Shown here in pieces: positions 22,043 to 30,583 of a stretch of 64,000 nucleotides of DNA. Position 1 is the stretch's first letter, and every line of letters starts with the position of its first letter. Origin of the DNA: Streptomyces sp. NBC_00659. Lineage in GTDB: Bacteria > Actinomycetota > Actinomycetes > Streptomycetales > Streptomycetaceae. Below the pieces are notes generated by a model, which searched no databases, was not told where the DNA came from, and worked only from the letters and a program-made list of their open reading frames with translations. A program made the position numbers and the translations under genes. The stretch lies in assembly GCF_036226925.1 (NCBI RefSeq), contig NZ_CP109031.1, positions 3,906,001-3,970,000 on the forward strand. Reading direction: 5' to 3'.

Positions 22043-22551
22043 GACGCCCACTCCTTAGTGGTGAGGTCGACGGCCTCGTACGGCGGATGCGGCACCGAGT
22101 CCCGTCGGCGACGCGCTTCAGAGGCCGCCGGTCGGCAGGCGCCCCGGGCTGTTCCCGGGCCGCAGTCGCTTCACGGCTGCGCTCCGCGGCGGCGCTGCCA
22201 CGGGGCGTGTGCGTAGCCGGACAGTAGCGAGCAGGTCCGCTGAGCGGAAGCCTCCGTCCAGAATCCGGGCATCCACCGGTGCGAAGTGATTCCGTTCGTC
22301 CCGGAACGCGGGGCGCGCACGACGTGGCGTACACCGCTCGTATACGCAGCGCACGGGCCACGGCGCACGCCCGTCCGAACACAACACGCCCCCTCGGTAC
22401 GGCTTCAGCGGCCCGCGGCACGGGTTCCGGATACCGCCGCCGGCCGCGGAGGCGATCGGCTCACCCTGTCGTCCCGACGGTGGGACGCCCCGGGCACGCT
22501 CCCCGGTTCCGCGCCGACACCACCGCGTCCGCACGCTCCGTCGTGCGGACG
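22043..22551. other. gene-free stretch between helicase and IclR gene
   Basis: About 500 bp with no reading frame that looks like a protein on either strand. It includes the IclR promoter region and the 3' end of the helicase transcript. I see no tRNA, strong hairpin or repeat. Confidence 0.4.
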
Positions 22552-24354
22552 TCACCGCATCCGGGTGGCCCACTCCTGGACCTTGGCTATCCGCTGCCGG
22601 AGCTGTCCGGCCGTGGCCTCCGCGCTCGGCGGACCGCCGCAGACGCGGCGCAGCTCGGTGTGGATCACGCCGTGCGGCTTGCCGCTCTGGTGGACGTACG
22701 CGCCGACCATGGTGTTGAGCTGCTTGCGCAGTTCCAGCATCTCCTTGTGGGAGACGACGGGGCGGCGCTCGGCGGGAAGTTCGAGGAGGTCCGCCTCCTC
22801 GGCCGGCTTCTTGCGGCTGTGCGCGATCTGCCGGGCCTGCCGCTTCTGGAGCAGGAGCTGGACCTGGTCGGGTTCGAGGAGCCCGGGGATGCCGAGGTAG
22901 TCCTGCTCCTCCGCGCTTCCCGGGTGGGCCTGCATGCCGAACTCGGCGCCGTCGTAGAGGACCCGGTCGAAGACGGCCTCGGACTCCAGCGCCTCGAAGG
23001 AGAACTGCTCCTGCTCGCCGGTGTCCTCGTCCTGCTCCTTGTTCGCCTCCTCCATCTCCTTCTCGGACTCGGCGTACGGGTCCTCCTCGCCCTCCTTCTT
23101 GGGCTTGTCGAGGGCGTGGTCGCGCTCGACCTCCATCTCGTTGGCGAAGGTGAGGAGGTCGGGGACGGTCGGCAGGAACACGGAAGCCGTCTCGCCGCGC
23201 CTGCGGGACCGTACGAAACGGCCGACGGCCTGGGCGAAGAAGAGGGGGGTCGAGATCGTGGTGGCGTACACGCCGACGGCCAGGCGGGGCACGTCGACGC
23301 CCTCGGACACCATGCGGACGGCGACCATCCACCGGTCCTCGCTCGCCGCGAAGTCGTCGATCCGTTTCGAGGCCCCGGTGTCGTCGGAGAGCACGAGGGT
23401 CGCCTTGGTGCCGGTGATCTCGCGGATCAGCTTGGCGTAGGCGCGGGCCGAGTCCTGGTCGGTGGCGATGACGAGCGCCCCGGCGTCCGGGATGCCCTTG
23501 CGCACCTCGGTGAGGCGCTGGTCGGCGGCGCGCAGCACGCTCGGCATCCATTCGCCGCGCGGGTCGAGCGCGGTGCGCCAGGCCTGGCTGATGGCGTCCT
23601 TGGTCATCGGCTCGCCGAGCCGGGCGGCGATCTCGTCGCCCGCCTTGGTGCGCCAGCGCATGTTGCCGCTGTAGGAGAGGAAGATGACGGGCCGCACGAC
23701 GTGGTCGGCGAGCGCGTTGCCGTAGCCGTACGTGTAGTCGGCCGACGAGCGCCGGATCCCGTCCCTCCCCTCTTCGTACGTGACGAAGGGGATGGGGTTG
23801 GTGTCGGACCTGAAGGGCGTACCGGTGAGCGCGAGGCGGCGGGTGGCGGGCTCGAACGCCTCCAGGCAGGCCTCGCCCCACGACTTGCTGTCTCCGGCGT
23901 GGTGGATCTCGTCGAGGATGACGAGGGTCTTGCGCTGCTCGGAGCGGTTGCGGTGGAGCATCGGCCGCACACCGACACCGGCGTACGTGACGGCGACGCC
24001 GTGGTACTCCTTGCTGAGGGGTCCGGCGCTGTACTCGGGATCGAGCTTGATCCCCACCCGCGCGGCCGCCTCGGCCCACTGCTTCTTCAGATGTTCGGTC
24101 GGCGCGACGACGGTCACCTGCTGCACGACGTGGTGGTGCAGCAGCCAGGACGCGAGGGTCAGGGCGAACGTCGTCTTGCCGGCGCCGGGGGTGGCTACGG
24201 CGAGGAAGTCGCGCGGCTGCTCCTGGATGTACCTCTCCATCGCCCCCTGCTGCCAGGCGCGCAGCTTGTTGGCGGTACCCCAGGGGGCTCGTCCGGGGAA
24301 CGCGGGCGAGAGGTGGTGGGTGTGCGTGGAGGCGCTGGCGGCGGTGGTAGTCAC
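22552..24354 (-). CDS. DEAD/DEAH-box superfamily 2 helicase
   Basis: 600 residues. It begins with a Q-like region (LRAWQQGAMERYI) and Walker A ATPGAGKTTFA at 54-64. Motif II is DEIHH, motif III LALTGTPFRSD, and motifs IV-VI end with MVSEGVDVPRLAVGVYAT and QAVGRFVRSRR. The C-terminal third is charged, with a Glu/Lys-rich segment (KKEGEEDPYAESEKEMEEANKEQDED), then a helical tail. This is the actinobacterial stand-alone SF2 helicase resembling type-III restriction/UvrB-like enzymes. The nucleic-acid substrate is unknown. Start ATG 24354. Confidence 0.92.
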   Translation of the reverse strand: MTTTAASASTHTHHLSPAFPGRAPWGTANKLRAWQQGAMERYIQEQPRDFLAVATPGAGKTTFALTLASWLLHHHVVQQVTVVAPTEHLKKQWAEAAARVGIKLDPEYSAGPLSKEYHGVAVTYAGVGVRPMLHRNRSEQRKTLVILDEIHHAGDSKSWGEACLEAFEPATRRLALTGTPFRSDTNPIPFVTYEEGRDGIRRSSADYTYGYGNALADHVVRPVIFLSYSGNMRWRTKAGDEIAARLGEPMTKDAISQAWRTALDPRGEWMPSVLRAADQRLTEVRKGIPDAGALVIATDQDSARAYAKLIREITGTKATLVLSDDTGASKRIDDFAASEDRWMVAVRMVSEGVDVPRLAVGVYATTISTPLFFAQAVGRFVRSRRRGETASVFLPTVPDLLTFANEMEVERDHALDKPKKEGEEDPYAESEKEMEEANKEQDEDTGEQEQFSFEALESEAVFDRVLYDGAEFGMQAHPGSAEEQDYLGIPGLLEPDQVQLLLQKRQARQIAHSRKKPAEEADLLELPAERRPVVSHKEMLELRKQLNTMVGAYVHQSGKPHGVIHTELRRVCGGPPSAEATAGQLRQRIAKVQEWATRMR

Positions 24355-24529
24355 GGTCTCCGGTCTGGGTGTCGATTGGGAGCGTCCGGGTCCGTGCGCG
24401 GCGCGTCGAACGGGCGTGACGGCAGGCGCGCGGGCGGCTCGGCTACGTATGACAACCGGGCCACCCTACCGGCGCCCGGCCCACGACGACGTGCGGACGA
24501 GGCCGGGCGGGCGGTGGATGGGACTGACG

Positions 24530-24910
24530 TCACATGGCCTCGTGCAGCGCCCTCGAGCGCGATGCGACGAGGGCCACATCCGCCAGATGTCCGGCCGCCA
24601 CCTCGATGACGAGCTTGTACGCCTCGTCCTGGTCGACGTCGAGCATCCCGGTGCCGTTGAAGTCGAGGAAGACGACGGTGCACATCCACGCCGTGCGCTT
24701 GTTGCCGTCCACCAGGGGGGTGGTTCGCGGCCGGCGACCGGAACAGCCCGGCGGCCTTCTCGAAGAGGTCGGTGTACGCCTCGACGCCGAACATCTGCGA
24801 CTGCGGACGGTGCAGTGCCGAGCTCAGCAGACCCAGGTCACGCACGGCAACCGGCGTCCGCTCCCCGCACGCCGGTTCCGCGAGGTCCAGGGCCTCCTGG
24901 ACCGTGAGGT
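24530..24910 (-). pseudogene. doc: broken Doc (Fic-fold) toxin gene, frameshifted and lacking a start
   Basis: Two frames together read a Doc toxin: KYLTVQEALDLAEPACGE, then VRDLGLLSSALHRPQSQMFG and TDLFEKAAGLFRS, then after a shift VDGNKRTAWMCTVVFLDFNG, containing the Fic-type DGNKR motif. The frames meet at a six-base run (24715-24720, C6 on the coding strand). Removing one base restores ANHPLVDGNKR. In the first frame the codons run back to a stop without an ATG/GTG before KYLTV, and the MFS stop codon lies immediately there. No Phd antitoxin is adjacent. Doc would phosphorylate EF-Tu; this copy should be inactive unless the run is a sequencing error. Confidence 0.82.
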
Positions 24911-24912
24911 AC

Positions 24913-26355
24913 TTACCTTTCCCGCAGCCGGGTCGTCACCCATGCCCCCAGCAGTGCCACCCCTGCCATCGGCAGGAACACCGCGGCGAAGGCGGCCGGG
25001 TGGGAGGGGTGGGCGCCGGAGGTCGCGACGCCGGCCGCGTCGGCGACCGCGCCGCCGCCCAGGGCCGCGAAGGCGGCTCCGCCGAGGGCGAGCAGCAGCA
25101 CGTTGGACAGGGCGTCGGAGATCTGAAGGGCGGCCGAGTTGGCGCCGGCCTCCTCGGGGGCCGAGAGGTGGAGCAGCAGCACGCTGGTCGAGGCGACCAC
25201 CAGGCCCATGCCGAAGCAGCCGAACCCCCAGGCGACGGCGACGGTCCACACCGGCACGGCGGGGATCAGCACGCTCGGCGCGGCGGCGACGGCCGCCGCG
25301 ACCAGCAGCATGCCGAGAAACATCAGACGGTCCCGGTACGGCTCCACGCGCGGCCGCGCCTGCACCCAGGAACCCAGCGCCCAGGTCCCGCCGCCGACCG
25401 CGAGCGAGAGCCCGGCGAGCGTCGGCGACAGTCCCCTCTGGGTGACCAGCATCAGCGGCACGAAGGACTCGGCGGCGATGAAGGCACCGGCGGAGACTCC
25501 GCGCAGCAGCACCACGGAGGGCAGCCCGCGGGCCGCCCGGCAGGTGCCGCGGGGCAGCAGCCCGCGCACGGCCGGGACGAGCAGCGCGGCACCGGCCGCG
25601 GCGGGTACGAGGGAGAGCGGGCGCAGATCCTGGGCCGCGTACTGGAGGAGCCCCGCGCCCAGCGCGATCCCGAACGCCAGCCGGATGCGCCGCCGGTCCA
25701 GCGGCGCGCGGTCGCCCGCCCGGGTGGGCCCGGACGCCCGCCGCCGTATCTGCGGCAGCGAGAGCGCGAGCGGAACACCGACCAGCGCCGGGATCCCGAT
25801 GAACACCCAGCGCCAGCCGAGGTGCTCGGTGACCGCACCCGCCGCGAGGGGTCCGACCACGGACGGCACCACCCAGGCCGCCGCGAACGCGGCCATGATC
25901 GCGGGCCGCAGCCGCTGCGGGTAGGCCCGCCCGACCACGACGTACAGCGCGACGATGACGAGCCCGCCGCCCAGTCCCTGGACGGCCCGCCCGAGGATGA
26001 ACGTCCACATCCCGCCGGCCGTCCCCGACAGCAGCAGTCCCGCCGCGAACGCGCCGATGCCCGAGGCCAGCGAGGTCAGCGGGCCGTCGCGGTCGGACAG
26101 CTGCCCGGCGAGCACCATCCCGAACAGGCTCGTCGTGAAGTAGCCCGAGAACGCGAACGCGTACAGGGCGACCCCGCCGAGGTCCCGCGCGGCGACGGGC
26201 ATCGCCGTGCCCACGGCCGTCGCCTCGAACGCGATGACCAGCACCACGGACACGATCCCGACGGTGAGCGCCCGGTGGGCCCGGCCGAGCACCCCGCCGT
26301 CGCCGTCGCCCTCGGGCGAAACCGTCGCGACCTCGCTCACTTCCACTGCTGTCAT
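24913..26355 (-). CDS. MFS transporter, drug efflux type
   Basis: 480 residues from ATG 26355 (MTAVEVSEVATVSPEG). There are about fourteen hydrophobic segments. FEATAVGTAMPVAARDLGG in TM1 and AGQLSDRDGPLTSLASGIGAF resemble the loop 2-3 motif A region. DHA-type features include RAVQGLGGGLVIVALYVVVGRAYP (motif B) and AAWVVPSVVGPLAAGAVTEHLGWRWVFIGIP (motif C). Probably a proton-driven exporter of small molecules. A 14-bp perfect palindrome lies 13 bp upstream of the start and suggests repressor control. Confidence 0.88.
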   Translation of the reverse strand: MTAVEVSEVATVSPEGDGDGGVLGRAHRALTVGIVSVVLVIAFEATAVGTAMPVAARDLGGVALYAFAFSGYFTTSLFGMVLAGQLSDRDGPLTSLASGIGAFAAGLLLSGTAGGMWTFILGRAVQGLGGGLVIVALYVVVGRAYPQRLRPAIMAAFAAAWVVPSVVGPLAAGAVTEHLGWRWVFIGIPALVGVPLALSLPQIRRRASGPTRAGDRAPLDRRRIRLAFGIALGAGLLQYAAQDLRPLSLVPAAAGAALLVPAVRGLLPRGTCRAARGLPSVVLLRGVSAGAFIAAESFVPLMLVTQRGLSPTLAGLSLAVGGGTWALGSWVQARPRVEPYRDRLMFLGMLLVAAAVAAAPSVLIPAVPVWTVAVAWGFGCFGMGLVVASTSVLLLHLSAPEEAGANSAALQISDALSNVLLLALGGAAFAALGGGAVADAAGVATSGAHPSHPAAFAAVFLPMAGVALLGAWVTTRLRER

Positions 26356-26367
26356 GCCGGCCAGCGT

Positions 26368-26381
26368 AAGGTGCGCACCTT
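26368..26381. promoter_or_regulatory. perfect palindrome AAGGTGCGCACCTT upstream of the MFS gene
   Basis: A 14-bp perfect dyad centred about 19 bp before the MFS start codon, a position where a bound repressor would block transcription. No regulator gene is adjacent, so the cognate protein is elsewhere. Confidence 0.55.
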
Positions 26382-26606
26382 TCCTTGACTCCTGTCGGTA
26401 GACGGTGATCAAGCAGTCCTTTGGACCTAGGACCACTCCCCCTCGAACCTCCCGCGGCCCCGTTCCCGGCGGGTCGCGCCGCGGTTCGTGAACGGCGTGT
26501 GGCAGTCGCGTTGCAGCCGCCGCGGAACCCTTGAGCCCCTTCCCGCACCCCGCCTACGGTCGGTCCATCAGGTTCGGAACGAGTGAGCCGTGCCGCACCT
26601 GAGAAC

Positions 26607-26681
26607 GGCCGTGTGCCCGAGTGGTTCAGGGGCTCGATTGCAAATCGAGTTACGTGGGTTCGATTCCCGCCACGGCCTCCA
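26607..26681 (+). tRNA. tRNA-Cys (anticodon GCA), CCA encoded
   Basis: The cloverleaf is complete. The acceptor stem is GGCCGTG/CACGGCC, the anticodon stem CTCGA/TCGAG with loop TTGCAAA, and the T-arm GTGGG-TTCGATT-CCCGC. The discriminator T is followed by genomic CCA (26679-26681). The nearby genes on both sides are on the minus strand. No integrated element or direct-repeat copy of the 3' end was noticed within the window. Confidence 0.97.
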
Positions 26682-26689
26682 CGCAGGGG

Positions 26690-26724
26690 TCGGCCGTCCC
26701 GGTTCGGGGCGGCCGATCTGTTTT
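26690..26724 (+). terminator. terminator after tRNA-Cys
   Basis: 11-bp stem with one G-T pair (26690-26700 / 26706-26716), loop GGTTC, followed by TCTGTTTT. It is one of the few hairpins here with a T-rich tail. Confidence 0.75.
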
Positions 26725-26752
26725 CCGCCCGGTCGCCGGGAGGCCGAGAACC

Positions 26753-27916
26753 CTACGCGTACAGCATGCCGACCGACCGGTCCTCGAATATCTCCGGCCA
26801 GTGGCGGCGGCCGTCGTCGCCCGGGTGGGCCGGTGTGTGGTCGCAGGCGCCGGGATCGACGGTGGCGAGCGTCTGGGTCAGGGTGGCGGCGAGCTGTTCG
26901 TAGGAGTCGCTGAGGTGGTGGGCCGCGTCCACGGACCTCTCGCGGTGCAGGAGCCAGAGGGTGAAGGCCAGCGTGGAGATGTCCGCGTTCAGCGGGCGCA
27001 GGGTCAGATCCGGCTCGCTCCAGGCGAGCACGGCGCCCGTGGCGCCGTCCACCACCAGGCTCGTGTCCTCCAGGAGGCGGCCGAGGCGTATCAGGCGGTC
27101 CGCGCCGGCCGGGAGCAGGCCGGCGGGGAACTCCTCGGGGCGCTCGTCCGCGTAGTACTCGGTGAGGGCCGGAAGCGGCATCTCGGTGTCGAGCTGGAAG
27201 AGGAATCCGTCCTCGGGCAGGCCCGACTCCCGCAGGAAGCGGCGGGTCGGCTCGTGCGTCAGGGCGGGCGGGAAGTCGACGTCCTCGAAACGCATGATCA
27301 CGCCCGCGCCGAACTCCTCGTCCAGCAGCCGTTTCGGCAGGCCGAGGACGAGCCCGTCGCCGGGTCCGGCGATCCGGGCGAGCGGGCGGATCAGGGCGGC
27401 CATCCGCCAGTACGGCGGCACGTCCTCACCGGTGGTGCCCTCGAAGACGGCCCTCAGCCGGTCCGACACCTGCGCGACCGCCTTCGGGCCGAACGGGCCG
27501 GAACGGCCGCGGGACAGGGTCAGTTCCTCGGTGGCCGCCGCGAAGCGCAGCAGGGCGTCCAGGGAGGGAGCCAGGGGCGAGAGGTCCAGGTGGGCGGGGT
27601 TCCGCCGGACGTACGCCGAGGAGACCTCGCCCGTCGTCCCGTCGAGCACGATCGACTCCAGGTCCCGGTCGAGGCTGCGCAGCGCCCCGATGACGAGCTG
27701 GTCGCCCAGTTCCCCGGCGAGCTTGTCGGCGTCGCCCGCCAGGTCGGCGACCGTGCGCAGGCCGTGCTCGCGCAGGGCGCCGAAGGCGAGCAGCGCGCCG
27801 CCCGGGGGCAGTCCGGGACCGGTGAGCCGGTCCCGGGTGCCCGGGTGCGTGACGAACGGATCCAGCTCGTCGCCGGTCAGCGTGATCGCGCCGACCTCGG
27901 TGTCAGTCGTACTCAT
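26753..27916 (-). CDS. SUKH-4-like immunity family protein with two tandem domains
   Basis: 387 residues from ATG 27916 (MSTTDTEVGAITLTGDEL), preceded by GGGGGAG. Two halves resemble each other. Residues ~10-150 contain TGDELDPFVTHPGTRDRLTG...GGALLAFG...LVIGALRSLDRDLESIVLDGTTGEVSSAY. Residues ~225-360 contain FPPALTHEPTRRFLRESGLPEDGFLFQLD...LIRLGRLLEDTSLVVDGATGAVLAW. Each fits the SUKH-4 pattern used by immunity proteins of polymorphic toxin systems. No toxin gene is adjacent. It could be an orphan immunity gene or have another binding role. Confidence 0.75.
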   Translation of the reverse strand: MSTTDTEVGAITLTGDELDPFVTHPGTRDRLTGPGLPPGGALLAFGALREHGLRTVADLAGDADKLAGELGDQLVIGALRSLDRDLESIVLDGTTGEVSSAYVRRNPAHLDLSPLAPSLDALLRFAAATEELTLSRGRSGPFGPKAVAQVSDRLRAVFEGTTGEDVPPYWRMAALIRPLARIAGPGDGLVLGLPKRLLDEEFGAGVIMRFEDVDFPPALTHEPTRRFLRESGLPEDGFLFQLDTEMPLPALTEYYADERPEEFPAGLLPAGADRLIRLGRLLEDTSLVVDGATGAVLAWSEPDLTLRPLNADISTLAFTLWLLHRERSVDAAHHLSDSYEQLAATLTQTLATVDPGACDHTPAHPGDDGRRHWPEIFEDRSVGMLYA

Positions 27917-28091
27917 GGCTCCCCCGCGCATGTGAACGCTCCGTGCTTCCCCCGGGAGGGAACGGCCGGTGGTTCCACGGCAGTTCCCCATCGAGCCAGA
28001 ACGATACGCCGCCCCACTGACAACGCCAGAGACGCGCCGGAAGGGGCCGTGCGGGGATGCGGAACCGTCCGCTCAGGTGCCGCGGCGGGCG

Positions 28092-28280
28092 TCAGGTGAG
28101 GTAGACGCCGCCCAGGACGACGACCACGGCCGCCAGCGCGAACAGCAGCACCCAGAGCAGCAGCTTCCCCACACTGGGCGGGGGTTCGTACCGCGGCTGC
28201 CCGGTCCCGGCGCCGGGGAGGAGCGGCGGGGCGGAGCCGTCCGGCGGGGGTTCGCCGGACGACCGCTCCCGCTCGGTCAC
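28092..28280 (-). CDS. small single-TM protein at the end of the XDH-like operon
   Basis: 62 residues from GTG 28280, overlapping the stop of the molybdopterin subunit as GTGA. The N-half is hydrophilic and Pro-rich; the C-terminus is one TM helix (VGKLLLWVLLFALAAVVVVLGGVYL). The coupling suggests it is made with the molybdenum hydroxylase, perhaps as an anchor. No family recognised. Confidence 0.75.
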   Translation of the reverse strand: MTERERSSGEPPPDGSAPPLLPGAGTGQPRYEPPPSVGKLLLWVLLFALAAVVVVLGGVYLT

Positions 28281-30583
28281 GAGGCCGTCACCACGGCCGC
28301 CTGCGGGCGGATCGGCAGACGGTTGACGGGCCGGCCGGTGGCCGCCCGTACGGCGGAGGCGATGGCCGCCGGCGAGGTCACGACCGGCACCGCGCTGACC
28401 GCCTTGGCGCCGAAGGGGGCGACGACGTCGCGCTCCTCGACCAGCTTGACGATGTGGATCTCGGGCGTGTCCAGAGCGGTCGGCAGGGCGTAGCCGGTGA
28501 GGTCGGGGTGGCGGACCAGGCCGCGGTTGGTCCGCAGGTTCTCGGTCAGCGCGGCGCCCACGCCCTGGGTGACGCCCGCCTCGATGCGGGCCCTGAGCTG
28601 TGCCGGGTTGAGGATCCGGCCGACGTCCTGGGCGAGCGCCAGCTCCACGACCCGTACCGAGCCCAGCTCGATGTCGACGTCGACCACCGCGCGGATGGCG
28701 CAGAAGGCGAGGCCCACGAAGGCGTCGCCCTGGCCGGCCTCGTCCAGCGGTTCGGTCGGGTGCGGGCGGCACTGCGCGGTCGCCCACAGCTCCTTGCCGT
28801 CCATCGCCTCGGTGACCGTGGTCGACAGGACCCCGTCGTACGACGTGATCTTGCCGTCGGTGATCTGGAGCAGCTCGGTGGACATGCCGAACTTGTGCGC
28901 CAGGGGCTGGAGCAACTGCGTGCGGACCATCTTGGCCGCGCGCTCCACCGCTCCGCCGGACACCCAGGTGTGCCGACCACGGCAGCTCGGACCGGCCGGC
29001 GGCTGGTCGGTGTCGACCGGGGCCACGTGCACCTCGTCGATGCCGAGGGTCTCCTGGACGATCTGGCGGGCCAGCGTGGTGAAGCCCTGGCCGGTCTCCA
29101 CGGCCGCGCAGAGCACGGTGGCGACGCCGTCGTGGACCTTCACGGTGGCCGTCGAGACCTCGTCGGCGCCCTCGGCGCCGAGCATGTGCACCATGCCGAG
29201 TCCGTAGCCGACACCGCGGCGCACGGCACCGGGTTCGCCCGCGCCCTCGGGGCCGCCGGGCAGCAGCCACTCGTCCTCGGGCGTGTCCTTGGGGAGGGCC
29301 GGCAGCGGGTAGTCGCGTACGGCCTGGAGCAGTTCGGCGACGGGCGCCGGGCAGGTCACCGTCTGGCCGGTCGGCAGGACGTCGCCGGTGGCCATGGCGT
29401 TGCGCAGGCGCAGTTCGGCGGGGTCGACGCCGAGCTTCTTCGCCAGCTTGTCCATCTGGGCCTCGTAGGCGGCGCAGACCTGGAGGGCGCCCTCGCCGCG
29501 CACATGGCCCGAGGGCGGGTTGTTGGTGCGGACGGCCCAGCCCTCGATGAAGGCGTTCGGGACGACGTACGGGCCGCAGGCGAAGGAGACCGCGGCGGCC
29601 AGCGACTCGCCGGAGGTGTCGGCGTAGGCGCCCGCGTCGAGCAGGATCTGCGCCTCGACCTTGACCAGGTTGCCCTCGGCGTCGGCGTGGTGCCGGTAGC
29701 GCAGCAGGGTCGGGTGCCGGTGGGAGTGGCCGAGGAAGGACTCCTCGCGCGTGGCGGTGAGTTTCACCGGGCAGCCGGTCGCCAGGGCGAGCAGGCCGAG
29801 CGCGAGCTGGAAGCCCTGGTCCTCACGGTCGGCGGTGGCTCCGGGGACGCCCGTGACGACGACCTTCACGCGCGCGGGTTCGAGGCCGTAGCAGGCGGCG
29901 GCCGCGTCGCGGTCGCTGTGCGGGTCGGTGGAGGCGATGTAGAGCTCGACGCCGCCGTCGGGGCGGGGCACGGCGAGTCCGGCCTCGGCGCCGATGGGGG
30001 CGGGGTCCTGGCGGCCGATGCGGTACTGGCCCTCGACGACGACCTCGCCGACGGCGTCCGGGTCGCCGTGGCGCAGCGGGATGTGCCGGATCAGGTTGCC
30101 GTCGGGGTGCAGCGGTTCGGCCTCGAAGGCGTGCTCCGGGTCGGTGACCGGTTCGAGGACCTCGTACTCGACGATGACGGCGGCGGCGGCCATCCGCGCG
30201 GTGTCCGGGTGGTCGGCGGCGACGGCCGCGATGGGCTCACCGTGGTGGCGTACGACGTCGGAGGCGAACACCGGACGGTCGGCTCTGCCGCGGCCGTGCA
30301 GCGGGGTGCCGGGCACGTCCTCGTGGGTGATGACGGCGCGTACGCCGGGCATCTCGCGCGCGTGGCTGGTGTCGATGGACACGATGCGGGCGTGCGGGTG
30401 CGGCGAGCGGAGCACGGCGGCCCACAGCAGGCCCTCGGCCCACAGGTCGGCGGCGTAGGGGAACGTGCCCTCGGTCTTGGCGCGGTCGTCGGCGGCGGGC
30501 AGCGAGACGCCCAGCCCGTGCGGCAGGGGCTCGGGGCCCGTCTCGGGCGCCGCCGGTGTCGCGGTCGCGGCTTGGTTGGTCAC
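28277..30583 (-). CDS. xanthine dehydrogenase-family molybdopterin-binding subunit
   Basis: 768 residues from GTG 30583, which overlaps the upstream Fe-S gene as GTGA. This is the large catalytic subunit of a molybdenum hydroxylase: N-terminal a/b hammerhead (GTFPYAADLWAEGLLWAAVLRSPHPHARIVSIDTSHAREMPGV...), then GQYRIGRQDPAPIGAEAGLAV, NPPSGHVRGEGALQVCAAYEAQMD and the C-terminal GQGFTTLARQIVQETLG. The usual catalytic Glu region appears as PFGAKAVSAVPVV. The reaction is hydroxylation of a purine, N-heterocycle or aldehyde; the substrate is undefined. Confidence 0.93.
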   Translation of the reverse strand: MTNQAATATPAAPETGPEPLPHGLGVSLPAADDRAKTEGTFPYAADLWAEGLLWAAVLRSPHPHARIVSIDTSHAREMPGVRAVITHEDVPGTPLHGRGRADRPVFASDVVRHHGEPIAAVAADHPDTARMAAAAVIVEYEVLEPVTDPEHAFEAEPLHPDGNLIRHIPLRHGDPDAVGEVVVEGQYRIGRQDPAPIGAEAGLAVPRPDGGVELYIASTDPHSDRDAAAACYGLEPARVKVVVTGVPGATADREDQGFQLALGLLALATGCPVKLTATREESFLGHSHRHPTLLRYRHHADAEGNLVKVEAQILLDAGAYADTSGESLAAAVSFACGPYVVPNAFIEGWAVRTNNPPSGHVRGEGALQVCAAYEAQMDKLAKKLGVDPAELRLRNAMATGDVLPTGQTVTCPAPVAELLQAVRDYPLPALPKDTPEDEWLLPGGPEGAGEPGAVRRGVGYGLGMVHMLGAEGADEVSTATVKVHDGVATVLCAAVETGQGFTTLARQIVQETLGIDEVHVAPVDTDQPPAGPSCRGRHTWVSGGAVERAAKMVRTQLLQPLAHKFGMSTELLQITDGKITSYDGVLSTTVTEAMDGKELWATAQCRPHPTEPLDEAGQGDAFVGLAFCAIRAVVDVDIELGSVRVVELALAQDVGRILNPAQLRARIEAGVTQGVGAALTENLRTNRGLVRHPDLTGYALPTALDTPEIHIVKLVEERDVVAPFGAKAVSAVPVVTSPAAIASAVRAATGRPVNRLPIRPQAAVVTAS

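Noticed and set aside
22171..22421. Possible small genes upstream of the helicase/IclR pair
   Set aside because: Short open frames on both strands have composition like random GC-rich DNA, no Shine-Dalgarno and no recognisable motif.
26607..28300. Integrated element at tRNA-Cys
   Set aside because: No integrase, relaxase or direct-repeat copy of the tRNA 3' end was noticed; neighbouring genes look core.
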